Part shown: piece by piece, positions 1 to 63,106 of the stretch
Numbering within the stretch: the stretch's first letter is position 1
How the letters are laid out: each line of letters starts with the position of its first letter
Assembly (NCBI GenBank): GCA_033239005.1
Contig: BSQZ01000005.1
Span: forward strand, 11,369,001 to 11,433,000
Direction: 5' to 3'
Length of the DNA: 64,000 bases
Source: Lamellibrachia satsuma
Lineage: Eukaryota > Annelida > Polychaeta > Sabellida > Siboglinidae
The notes under the pieces: model-generated
The model's database searches: none
What the model was told of the DNA's origin: nothing
The model's input: only the letters and a program-made list of their open reading frames with translations
Program-made: the position numbers and the translations under genes

Positions 1-560
1 TACAACGTTTTTACCACGTCTGGTCATCGACGTCACAAGGACGTGGAAATTTGATGTCGCCACAACGTTGAAATCAAGCCGACAACCAAACCCAACGTCT
101 TCACAACGTCTGGTTATCAACGTTATAAGGACGTGGAAATTTGACATCCATGCAACGTTGTAATCATATCGACAGTTCAACCAACTAGTTTCATCTATAA
201 ATACGTTTTTGCCACGTCTGGTCATCGACGTGATAACGACGTAGATATATATATGACGTTGGCACAACGTTGTAATCACGTCGACAACCCAACCCAACGT
301 CTTTGCAACGTCTGGTCATCAACTTTAGAATGACGTGAAAAATTTACGTCCATACAACGTTGCAATCACGTCGACAGCCCAACCAACTAGGTACATACAT
401 ATAAATATGGCGTTTTACAATGTCTGATCATCAACATTATAACGACGTGGATATATGTGACGTTGGCACAACGTTGAAATAACGTCGGCAACGCAATTAT
501 AAGGTCATTGCCATTATAAGGACTTGGACATTTGACGTTCATACAATGTTGCAATTTTTT
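1..560. repeat. AACGT-rich degenerate repeat array, left block
   Basis: The words CAACGTTG, ACGTCGACA and ACGTCTGGTCATC recur about every 100-110 bp, as a roughly 210-bp dimer. The block resembles the one at 2,715-3,080. The two blocks may be subterminal repeats of one unclassified DNA transposon whose left end lies outside the window. Confidence 0.6.
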
Positions 561-2714
561 ATTTTTTCAAGTTGCGAATGTTAACTATAACATCTCTATT
601 CTCTAAGACAACACAACATGTGCGGTGTTAGATGCCTTAACTAAAATTACACATAATAAGACCCTTTAGATTTGTAATGTTAGGTAATTTAAGGCAGCTT
701 TCACCACACATTTTGGTATTGAGTAAGTCAGCGGCATATCTACCGTATTCCAGCATGCATTGCGCGTGCCGCCATGCTGCCTTGAGTTCGAACGAACGAA
801 ATCGATGGAAGCGAAACAATCCACTAATATATGCGAGTAAGTGTCACCATCCGCTTTTATTTGTTGAACTGTTTAGTTTTATCGTTTGTACGGAATACAC
901 ACGACCATAATGTTGTCTTTGTCATGATGTATTTTGCATGCTTTCACCGATTTGAATCTGAGCACATTTTCCGACATATAGTCTATCGCAAAACTCGGTG
1001 TCGTCGCATCCCTCTCGTTTTCGATCATACCCCGCACTTGTTCCAGTGAAATGTGGTCATGTAGTGTCATGTATAAATTGCACAATCTTATTATATAACT
1101 ATCAAAGTCATTGCCATTGGAATAAAACTGCAGTATTTATAAATTGCATCGGAAATTTACCGGACAATAGAGCAGCCATGGCCCGTGGCCATGTTGACTG
1201 ACTGGGGCTTGTGCAGTGTGCTTTGTGTTCGTTTCATCTGACCTTCGTTGTAAATAGATGTGTCGGTTAATACCTTTATTTAATTCCTTTTAAGCGAGTG
1301 ACCTGAAGAAGCAGACATGAACTGAAGCAGAGGTGGGTGTAGCCGAAGTACGCACTCGACCAAAGTGGTGGTGAAGACTGAGGAACAACTAGACAGAATG
1401 GATTAACAGTGTTCTTGATAAATCTGAAGTCATACTTTTGCTTTCATTGGTAGTGTTTAGTGTTAGTTAGGAAACTATAATTATTGTGTGATTTAATAAA
1501 AATTAGATCGTAAGGTTAGTTTGAAAATGTTTTGCCAGCCATGCCATGGGGTCCATTGAAATTTAAGTCAGCTTGCCATTATTAATTTTCGGATTTTAAG
1601 GTCGGCGCAGTTTAATGGATGATATGGTGTTGTGAGCTTTCTTTGTTATCAAAATAAGTTGTAGTTCCTGCTCTAAATACACATTTACAATTGTGCTACT
1701 TGTGTGTGTTAAGAATGTGTGGAAGCCATATACATAGTAGATCCCCCAAACACAACATAAAGGAGTATTTAACTTGCTTGTTGTGCATTGTTTCATTGAG
1801 CTGGTGTTTCTGAAGCCATGAATTGGTCAGCTTACTGGTCTTGTCACATTGTTTCAATAATGGCTTAGCCATTGTCTGTACATTCTTTACAACTACCTGG
1901 CTGTTACCAGACAGATGTAGGGTAACATTCTATCAACTGAAATAGAACCAAACAAATCTGATTTGTTTGTACATTTGTAGTGATTGTACAGGAAAGTAAT
2001 AGACTAGCCTGAATTCAATGAAGCAATTCCAAAAAAGATTCCAATTCCTATCAGCTCTTGAAAATACATTCCGAAATAGAATAGACCCCATATTTGTGAC
2101 AGCTGTTGTTTGCTGTTACAATTAACAATACGAAAGCACATAATAATTATGTCTGCTGCTGAATACTGGTTACTAGAGGAATTAATCTACATTGAATGTA
2201 TTCCACTGGTTCAGGAATGTACACATTGTCAAATAAAATCTTATTTGTTGTATCAGAACACAGTGAATATCTTTATATTGTTAATGTTTGTTTTATTATC
2301 AAAACAATATTTAATGACTGTTTTGAAAAAAATGTCAACTTGGTGATTAATGCTCTCCTTGTGCTCTTTTTAATGTCTACTTGATACTGAATACTAGGAA
2401 TTGGGCAAACAAGACTGATGTAATGGTCTACATTGTATTCCATGGGTTCATTGATATACACATTGTTAAATAAAATGTCTCATGTATCGGAATAAGTTGA
2501 ATATCTGTCTTTATTTTGTTCAAAACGTATTTAATAACCACGTTAATCGACGAAAAAGTGTAACACCGGTGAGTCCAGCTCTTCTAGTACACGATTTACG
2601 CTACAGACCCACGTGTACACGCCGACATACATAGCATTGACGAAGGGAAACTAACATTTTCATAGTAACACCTGTAAACAATTTAAGTTGGTTATCAGAA
2701 AACAGTAACTATCT
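561..2714. other. AT-rich spacer without a recognised gene
   Basis: Only short shadow ORFs are present. Nothing on the minus strand continues the EGF exon that ends at 3,155. A diverged internal duplication relates about 2,190-2,330 to 2,425-2,545 (shared words ATTCCA.GGTTCA, TACACATTGT and AAATAAAAT). The stretch may be the interior of the element bounded by the two AACGT-rich blocks. Confidence 0.4.
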
Positions 2715-3080
2715 AATGTTGACACAACGTTGAAATCCAATCAATTAGCTACATTGTTGCAACGTTGAACCAACTACTTTTCAACATTGCAACAACGTTG
2801 AAACCCGACGTCGATACAACTTTCAAATCCAACTAGTTTTTAAACATTGGTACAACGTGGAAACCCGACGTCGATACATCGTTGAAACCCGACGTCAGTG
2901 CAACTTTCAAATCCAACTAGTTTTCAATATTGGTACAACGTGGAAACCCGACGTCGATACATCGTTGAAACCCGATGTAGATACAACTTTCAAATCCAAC
3001 TAGTTTCCGACATTGCTACAACGTGGTACCTGACGTTGAAACAACGTATTTTCAACGTCATTTTGCCTGCTGGGTTGGGA
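2715..3080. repeat. AACGTTG-rich repeat array, right block
   Basis: Units of about 60-110 bp with AACGTTGAAACCCGACGTC and TTTCAAATCCAACTAGTTTT recur four to five times. The block stops at GTCATTTTGCCTGCTGGGTT, which looks like a transposon terminus. It lies just downstream, in transcript sense, of the last visible exon. Confidence 0.6.
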
Positions 3081-3154
3081 ATGACATGGCATTATATTTA
3101 TGTATCAACTTGATGATATAATAATAATAATAATATATAGCTAGCCTCACTCAC

Positions 3155-55750
<52,596 letters not shown>

Positions 55751-55854
55751 CTGAAGCAGTCACACACTAACATTGCCTAAACTACAACAGACAAACAGCT
55801 GATAATTTCTCATCTATCAGTTATAATATGGTACATTCTTATACAGCAAGGCAT

Positions 55855-56115
55855 CCATTCCTTGGGACTGTTCAAAGCATTTTACACTTCACCCCCTGGC
55901 AGACTTGTTCATTCCAACGCCATTTCGATTTCTCTTGGAAGCATTCAGCCACACTGCAACTACTCCACGAAGACTATTCATTCAGATATCAATTTGTCTG
56001 TAGCCAGGTACTCGTTTATACAGCTGAGTGAACTGTGGCAAAGTGGGATGAATGAAATTACCAAAGCTTCGAAACAGTAGCGAGAGGATTCGAACCCGAG
56101 TTCTCTCGATTGATA
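55855..56115 (-). mobile_element. tRNA-derived SINE, second body type
   Basis: In minus sense: ACTCGGGTTCGAATCCTC (B box), then TTTCGAAGCTTTGGTAATTTC shared with the other SINE type, then a body ending in CACAGTTCACTCAGCTGTATA ... TGGCTGAATGCTTCC. The A box is partly lost. Confidence 0.75.
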
Positions 56116-56144
56116 AGATGAAAATTTGTATAGCGCCATAAATC

Positions 56145-56630
56145 TAGATTTAACAAGATTTAACAAGATTTGCCATCCAAGCCAAAGGCCCAGATGGCAA
56201 GTGGACAAGGAAGCCATTGGCTTATCGAGAGTCCAACAATGTTCATCTACTTATAACCCGCCCTCCTGAGATATGTGTCAACCTCGTTTTTAAACATATT
56301 CATGCTGCTAGCAGTTACACAATCTGTAGACAATTTGTTCCATTCATTTATTGTCCTCTGTGAGAACGAGTGCTTCCTGATGTCCAATCTACATTGATCC
56401 TTTACTAATTTTACCTCATGTCCTCTAGTTCTGCTATCCTTCTTGAGTGAGAAAAACACATTTCTATCAATATTTTCATTCAATATCTTAAAAACTTCAA
56501 TCTGATCTCCTCTTAACCTCCTTGCCTCTAGAGTTGTTAAACCACATTCTTTCAGGCGTTCTTCATAACTAAGGTCTCTCAGTTCTCGAATCATTTTAGT
56601 TGCTCTCCTTTGTATGCGTTCAAGCTAAAT
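56145..56630 (-). mobile_element. 5'-truncated LINE 3' fragment (same family as 41 kb)
   Basis: An open minus frame (56,594-56,247) reads MIRELRDLSYEERLKECGLT, EARRLRGDQIEVFKIL, SFSQRTINEWNKL. It matches the 41-kb copy. The 3' end is a doubled AAATCTTGTTAAATC tail. Confidence 0.88.
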
Positions 56631-58660
56631 CCATTCGGAGGCGTTTAAAATACATTTATTTTCACAACATTAATAAGTTATGTAAATGATGATGATAAAT
56701 CAATTCAGACAGAATAGAATATATTAAATTAAAATAATAAGTTATATACAGAAGATAATTATTAAAGATATATGATAATAGATAAGTAAAAACATGGTGT
56801 AAATTTGACACATGTAAAAGATAATAAAAATTAATATTAAATATAATTAAGTATTGAATAAAACTAAATGTAACTAAACCAAATAAGTGGTGCTAATCGT
56901 GCATACGCAACCCAGAAGAGATGCGTTTTTAATTCTTTTAAAAGTCACAAGGCAAGAGACTGTCTTCAAGTGCATTCCACATTCATGAGCAGAAACCGAG
57001 AAAGCTCTGTCGCCGTATCAGCTACGAGATGGCGGCACATACAAGTCATTGTTTGTAGCCGAACGCAACAACAATTGAGAGCCCGACGTTCTAACCGCTA
57101 TGCTACCGCATCCCACAAATATGAATTTATGTGACAGTGGGTGCATAAAGGATTTTATGCTGGATAACAGGGCAAAAAATGTGACATACAGTTATTACAT
57201 AACCAGTGGGAGGATACTGTAACTGTGCAGCAGGGATTATATGCGAACAATGGTGGCGAGAGTGTCGGCGTAATTACACCCATGCGAGGAGTGATACAAA
57301 GATGTAAAGCCACCTCACTTCTTAAATTCATTTGGTACAACGTGAACAGTTTTGCTAGGCAAAATCTCAGCTACGATTGTTATTGTTAACTCCAACAATT
57401 ACTTTGTTAATTGTTGGAGTTAATTCTAGAAAAGTTTTGTTGGTAGGTTAATAGTTAAGTGTGCTAATCAGGAGTTTTGAGTGTGTTTTTTATCCCACCC
57501 TCCTCCCTTGAACATAAATTGGAGCAGTCGGTCAACTGGGGTTAAAGTAGTGTATTTGGTAACCCTGTGGTAGTTGTGCCATAGGTTTTGTACTACAACT
57601 GTACAAGGTTTTGTACTACAACTGTACAAGGTTTTGCCTAAGTGCTTTTTCCTCTTATGATGTGTGCCGTATTGTACACAGGGTTTTTAATGCCACATAT
57701 ACAGTGTGACTGGTAAATGCTAGTCAGTAGTGATAAAGTTAGTACTTGCATCTTTATCAATGTTTAGTAGTCAAGAATAATACGTCTGTGAATTGTAGAT
57801 ATTACTCGTACACAACATTTGGGGGCCGGCATGCTTGCTGTGATGACGTATGTCGTTTTGATGGTGGATGCTTGTATAATTGCTAGCTCGTGATTACTGA
57901 AATATATGTAATTGATTTGGCATGTCTCACTCTACACTGGACTTGCGGTGTTATTTTGCATAAACCATATTGTTCCCTACAGACACGCAGTGCGCAAGTA
58001 CAAAGGCTTGGGTGCATGTCACTGTCACTTAAACGTGGCCAGAATCATGGTGTGTCGCTAATGGTGAAATCAGCCTCTATATCAAACTGCCAGGTAATCC
58101 GCAGTGTGGCACCACTGTAAACTATACGAAGAATTGTTTTGATGATGCTAAATAAAGTTAGCGTTATCCTACAGTGAGGTGCTGCGTCGTTTGTTTTGTG
58201 CTGCAACACCGAGGACTATGACTGCTCTCCAAGTAGTCTGGGTCTTTAGTGTGGACTGGTGTGGTTCAGTGATAGGCTCGACATCACGTTTCCTGAATGG
58301 ATTTTAAATGTTCAGTTTACTGGGACTGAATTGACAGATGTTGACTTTTAACCTGTTTATGGCAGGCAAATAAACTTCTTAAATTAAGTTTCTTGTGATT
58401 CACCAACTGTATTTTTTTTCAAAAAGGAAACCACGATTGACATAGTTGAATACTTCATTGATTGGTTCTGATGTGAACTTTTATGTAAAGGTAATTGGAT
58501 ACCACAACTACTGAAAATCTTATTTTTTCACACATTGTATCACTTCTGAAAAAGGGAGTGGGTTTTATTAGGAAGTGTGCTTCTTTAGGGAACAATACAG
58601 TATATGTTACTAGCCGGGTTGCCCAATGTTGCACTGGAGAAAAGGCAGCCACTGAAAGAG
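56631..58660. other. Intron upstream of exon 1 (part), no gene
   Basis: About 56,920-57,080 resembles a decayed retroelement 3' region (GAGAAAGCTCTGTCGCCGTATC). A short TGTACTACAACTGTACAAGGTTT duplication lies at about 57,580-57,630. No exon found on either strand. Confidence 0.4.
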
Positions 58661-58664
58661 CATG

Positions 58665-58785
58665 ACTCCTTGCACTGCCTTATGACTCCTTGCACTGCCT
58701 TATGACTCCCTGCACTGCCTTATGACTCCTTGCACTGCCTTATGACTCCTTGCACTGCCTTATGACTCCTTGCACTACCGTCAAG
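58665..58785. repeat. 20-bp repeat ATGACTCCTTGCACTGCCTT, about six copies
   Basis: Nearly identical copies in tandem. Confidence 0.95.
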
Positions 58786-58789
58786 TTTT

Positions 58790-59112
58790 GGTAGGGCAAT
58801 GCAAATGGTAATGATGGATACAGTTCATGCCCCAAAAATCATGTCCAACTGCCGGTTTCACGAAGCTTTCGTACCGTACAAAGGAACTCATGTCGACATT
58901 CAACATAAATCACTTAACTCAGAGAAATTTATGTCAAACGTCCACATGAGTTTTTTCGTAAGATCCCCACCCCGGGGGATTTTTAAAACATCTTAAATCC
59001 CCATGGGCCCCTGAGCACACCTACAAAATTTCACAGCACAGACTGACCGACCGACCGACTGAGCAACCGACAGACAGACAGACAACCACACATGTGCATA
59101 AACTGTTTTATA

Positions 59113-59176
<64 letters not shown>
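58790..59176. repeat. Probable retroelement 3' region ending in a (TA)n tract
   Basis: AAATTTCACAGCACAGACTG, a GACCGACCGACC/GACAGACAGAC stretch, then CATAAACTGTTTTATAGTA and (TA)n at about 59,114-59,176. This arrangement is typical of decayed LINE 3' ends. Confidence 0.5.
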
Positions 59177-59180
<4 letters not shown>

Positions 59181-59191
59181 GTTAAAAAATC

Positions 59192-59287
59192 ATTAAAAAA
59201 ACAACATATATGGGCTTAAAATGTGAGGTAGTATTTAATCTAACAATATTACATTGTTTGTTTATTGTATCTCACTATTCTGTAGTA
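59192..59287. repeat. Left copy of about 96-bp direct duplication flanking the LINE
   Basis: Starts ATTAAAAAAACAACATATAT and ends CACTATTCTGTAGTA. Essentially identical to 63,011-63,106. Confidence 0.93.
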
Positions 59288-59743
59288 CGTTTTTAAACTT
59301 TACAGTGTTTTAGTTTTAAACCAGTGTTACGCAATATAATATTTAAATGTGCTGCTTTATGTAGACCACAACGTCAGTGTCAAGATAAGTATTTTTACAT
59401 TAAGTTTTATATTTCGACAGTTATGCGTTAACTGACTACTTTTATTATCGCCCATTCTTGTCGCCGGCACAACACATTTTCTTTGCTTCGGTATTTTTAA
59501 TTAAATGTTATAATTGTATGCTCTTAATATATTTGCTTCTGTAATATTTTAATTATTTAGCATGCGATAATGCACTTATAACTCCTAGTTAACATCTAAC
59601 AGGCCTAGGAGTCACAATTTAGTGATCAGAGTCGGCCCTGGTCAGCATTTCTAATTAAATAAATTAGTCTTGATGAAGTTGATCCATTGTGACTTCTTTC
59701 CCAGCAGCTGCACTTAGCCTTACCCATCACTGAGCATACAATT

Positions 59744-60238
59744 ATGTATTTTCTCTTCGTGCTGGCCACTTGTTTATTATCTTTGTCTACATTGTTTAAA
59801 GAAAAATGCTATTCTTTTGATGAAGATATATACAATACATATAGACACTCTGAAATATTCATCAACAATAGTATACGATTTAGCTTCTCACAAACGTCAT
59901 CTTTACATCTTTCTTATCTTCGACTATGTACACACAGAAAATGGTCTACAAAATCTGGTTGTAACCCATCATTTAGACTGTCTATCATCCTCCTTCTTGC
60001 AGATGATATCTCAATAAATCCTGGACCAAAAACATTTCAAAACATGCGCTTTGCCACTACTAATGTTCGATCTGTACGTCATAAATCTGCTGCCCTTTCT
60101 GATCTGATATTATCTAAACACATAGACATTTTAGCTTTAACAGAAACATGGCTATTAGCATCTGATACATCAGCCTGTCTTGCCGATATTTGCCCAAATG
60201 GTTTTTGCCTATACCATCACCCCCAGTTGTTCAGGTAG
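59744..60238 (+). pseudogene. LINE protein, N-terminal part: hydrophobic leader, 2A-like motif, endonuclease start (frameshifted)
   Basis: 164 codons. Starts MYFLFVLATCLLSLSTLF, signal-like; residues about 80-95 read LLLADDISINPGP, a 2A-like motif (usual form D.E.NPGP, here Ser for Glu); then FATTNVRSVRHKSAALSD and IDILALTETWL, the first APE-endonuclease motifs. The frame ends at a TAG just after a CCCCC run at 60,220-60,224, where one extra base shifts it out of phase with the following frame. Confidence 0.85.
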
Positions 60239-62870
60239 GGGTGGTGGAGTCGCATTCCTAGTACCTGAAATATATAAAGTAGAAATTATTCATACACCTC
60301 AATACCAAAGCTTTGAGGTAATTTGTATTGTTATAAAACATTCATCCTTATCTGCTAATTTTATATGCATCTACCGTTCTCTTGCAAGCACAAATACATT
60401 CTTTGATGAATTTCCAGATTTCCTTGAAACCACCTTACAATTCCAAGAAGACATTTACATGTTTGGGGATTTCAATATCCACCTTGATCTACCATGTCCA
60501 AATACTAGATCATTCATGGATGTCCTTCAAACATATGCATTACATCAACATGTTTCATTTCCTACACACGTTCATAGTCATTGGCTCGACCTGTTTATTA
60601 CTAGATCTACTTGCACTAACATTAAAGCAATATTCCCTACTGATGGTTTATCAGATCACCTTTGTGTCATTATCGATTTGCGGTTGCAAGTTGGTTCAAG
60701 ATCTAGAAAAAAAATGATTACATTTCGACCAATAAATAAAATTAACATAAATACCCTTCATGAGGATCTAGCAAACTCTGATCTTTTGATCACACCTAAA
60801 TCTACACTATGCAAGCTTGTTAATCAGTACAATGAAACATTAAATAAACTTCTGGATAAACATGCTCCGAAACAAACCAAAAGTGTACAAGTTCGCCCTC
60901 CATCACCATGGATGTCTAATGATATAATAGTAGCAAAACGTCGTCGTCGATATCTTGAAAGAATTTGGCGACGAACTCGTTCTCCAATTGATCGATCCCG
61001 TTATACTAAACAGCTACATATATGTAATCACATGATGTCAAAAGCAAAGTCTGATTACTATACACATTTTATCACAACAAATTCTGAAAACCCTCGGCAG
61101 ATGTGGAAATCTGTTAACAAAATTCTACATTGGCAGAAATTAAAAGCACTGCCTGAACATTCTTCATTGGATACATTGTGTAGTTCTTTTTCAAAATACT
61201 TTACAGATAAGATTGCTCGTATTCGATCAAATTTTGTCATTAATAATAATGACTATGATTTCCCTGAACCGCCACTTTCTGAAAAAACACTACAGAGTTT
61301 CACACCTGCAACTACAAATGAAGTTCTCACCATTATTAAAAAATATCCTAACAAATCGTGTGATCTTGACCCATTTCCAACACTTCTACTAAAAAGCTGT
61401 ATCGATCCACTCATCTTTCCCATTACTACTATCATAAACCTTTCAATGCAGAGTGGAGTTGTTCCACAGGATTTCAAACAAGCTCTTGTAAATCCTCTTA
61501 TTAAAAAACAAACTTTGTGCAAAGATGACCTAAGGAATTATCGTCCTATCTCTAATCTCAGCTTTCTGTCAAAAATATTGGAAAAAGTAGTTGCTAATCG
61601 CCTTCATGAACATATTTACAACCATCACTTATCAAATGATCTACAGTCTGCATATAAACGATTCCATTCTACTGAAACAGCTCTTCTCAAGATACACAAT
61701 GATATAGTTGATGACATGGACAATGGAAAAGTCACAGCACTCACTTTACTTGATCTCTCAGCTGCTTTCGATACAATTGATCATTCAATCCTTTTACAAC
61801 GCCTCCATAGATATTTTGGAATTTCTGGCCCAGCTCTTCGGTGGTTCAAATCATTTTTATCAGACAGATATCAAATTATTAACATATCTGGCACATTATC
61901 TAGCCCACAACATCTACCATTTGGAGTGCCACAAGGATCCGTCCTTGGCCCTGTTCTGTTCAGCTTATATACTACATCACTCAGCCAAGTTATTGCTAAT
62001 CGTAATCTCAGTCATCACCTTTATGCTGATGACACACAGGTTTACATATCTCTTTCACAATCAAATGTACAAGAATTTCTTTCGACTTTTAGTGATTGCC
62101 TTACTGATATCTTGTCGTGGATGGAATCAAGTAAGCTAAAGCTTAATCCAGATAAAACAGACCTTATTATTATAGGCACTAAACAACAACGAAATAAAGT
62201 CATCAACCATTTTCCTGTTAAACTGGTTGGCAGTGATACATTCCCATCAGATACTGTTCATAATCTAGGTGTCATCTTTGACAGTGATTTCAACTTTCGC
62301 CAGCATATCTCTCAAGTATGTAAATCCTGTTTCTATCATATTCGTGATCTTCATCGAATTCGGCGTCACATATCTATATCTACTGCTAAAACAATATCAA
62401 CGGCACTAATTAGCAGCCGTCTTGACTATCGCAATTCACTACTAAACAACATTGCTAAAAGAGACTTGGCTAAACTCCAACGAGTACAAAATTGTCTGGC
62501 ACGTGTGGTTCTCAGGGCGCCTCGGTTTTCACCGTCACTACCACTACTTAAACAGTTACACTGGCTTCCAGTTTCTTATCGAATTAATTTTCAGCTGTCC
62601 ACTCTTGCATATCGTGCTCTATCTACACAACAACCATTCTACTTGGCTAGTCTCCTGCATCTTTCAAATATCCCTAGGCAGCTAAGATCATCAGTTTCAC
62701 AACAACTTATTGTACCTAAAACAAAACTTAACTTGGATAAACATGCCTTCTCTGTCGCTGCGCCTAGGGTCTGGAATGAACTCCCTATCGCTTTGAAAAC
62801 ATCCGAAACTATTGCTATTTTCCAAAAAAAACTCAAGACATATCTATTCCAAATTGCATTCCCACCATAA
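60180..62870 (+). CDS. LINE endonuclease-reverse transcriptase (main frame)
   Basis: The open frame is 896 codons; the true coding part begins at about 60,222 after the frameshift. Endonuclease motifs GRGGGVAFLV, FGDFNIHLD and TDGLSDHLCVI (SDH) are present. RT motifs: NYRPISNLSFLSKILEKVV, LDLSAAFDTIDH, GVPQGSVLGPVLF, HLYADDTQVYIS (YADD active site), LNPDKTDLIIIG and LGVIFDSDFNF. The C-terminus HAFSVAAPRVWNELPI is typical of the CR1/L2/Crack group. Apart from the upstream shift there is no stop, so the copy is recent. Confidence 0.95.
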   Translation: MPIFAQMVFAYTITPSCSGRGGGVAFLVPEIYKVEIIHTPQYQSFEVICIVIKHSSLSANFICIYRSLASTNTFFDEFPDFLETTLQFQEDIYMFGDFNIHLDLPCPNTRSFMDVLQTYALHQHVSFPTHVHSHWLDLFITRSTCTNIKAIFPTDGLSDHLCVIIDLRLQVGSRSRKKMITFRPINKININTLHEDLANSDLLITPKSTLCKLVNQYNETLNKLLDKHAPKQTKSVQVRPPSPWMSNDIIVAKRRRRYLERIWRRTRSPIDRSRYTKQLHICNHMMSKAKSDYYTHFITTNSENPRQMWKSVNKILHWQKLKALPEHSSLDTLCSSFSKYFTDKIARIRSNFVINNNDYDFPEPPLSEKTLQSFTPATTNEVLTIIKKYPNKSCDLDPFPTLLLKSCIDPLIFPITTIINLSMQSGVVPQDFKQALVNPLIKKQTLCKDDLRNYRPISNLSFLSKILEKVVANRLHEHIYNHHLSNDLQSAYKRFHSTETALLKIHNDIVDDMDNGKVTALTLLDLSAAFDTIDHSILLQRLHRYFGISGPALRWFKSFLSDRYQIINISGTLSSPQHLPFGVPQGSVLGPVLFSLYTTSLSQVIANRNLSHHLYADDTQVYISLSQSNVQEFLSTFSDCLTDILSWMESSKLKLNPDKTDLIIIGTKQQRNKVINHFPVKLVGSDTFPSDTVHNLGVIFDSDFNFRQHISQVCKSCFYHIRDLHRIRRHISISTAKTISTALISSRLDYRNSLLNNIAKRDLAKLQRVQNCLARVVLRAPRFSPSLPLLKQLHWLPVSYRINFQLSTLAYRALSTQQPFYLASLLHLSNIPRQLRSSVSQQLIVPKTKLNLDKHAFSVAAPRVWNELPIALKTSETIAIFQKKLKTYLFQIAFPP

Positions 62871-63010
62871 ATGTTCGGTTGTCCCTCGTTCTGATACTGA
62901 CTTTTGCACGTCCTTGTTTACGATTACGCCTACTGATTCTGTTTTGTTGCGCCTCTGAGCTCAGGTTCCTGAGGATATAGGCACCATAGAAGTCAATTAT
63001 TATTATTATT

Positions 63011-63106
63011 ATTAAAAAAACAACATATATGGGCTTAAAATGTGAGGTAGTATTTAATCTAACAATATTACATTGTTTGTTTATTGTATCTCACTATTCT
63101 GTAGTA
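63011..63106. repeat. Right copy of about 96-bp direct duplication flanking the LINE
   Basis: Matches 59,192-59,287. Its last about 28 bp are also the start of the 63/65-bp minisatellite unit, so the element landed at the edge of the array. Confidence 0.93.

Larger units (their letters stand above)
59288..63010 (+). mobile_element. Near-full-length CR1/L2-group non-LTR retrotransposon
   Basis: 3.7 kb with about 450 bp of 5' leader, one long coding region, a short 3' UTR and an (ATT)n tail (62,996-63,013). Its flanks are a long direct duplication, so the 5' end is probably authentic. It is antisense to the host gene, in the intron upstream of exon 1. The ends carry no terminal repeats. A 3'-UTR word, CGCCTCTGAGCTCAGGTTCC, also occurs at 10 and 53.5 kb. 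Confidence 0.92.

Noticed and set aside
637..1201. Overlapping ORFs of 60-77 codons on both strands
   Set aside because: Mutually overlapping, no motifs, within a likely transposon interior.
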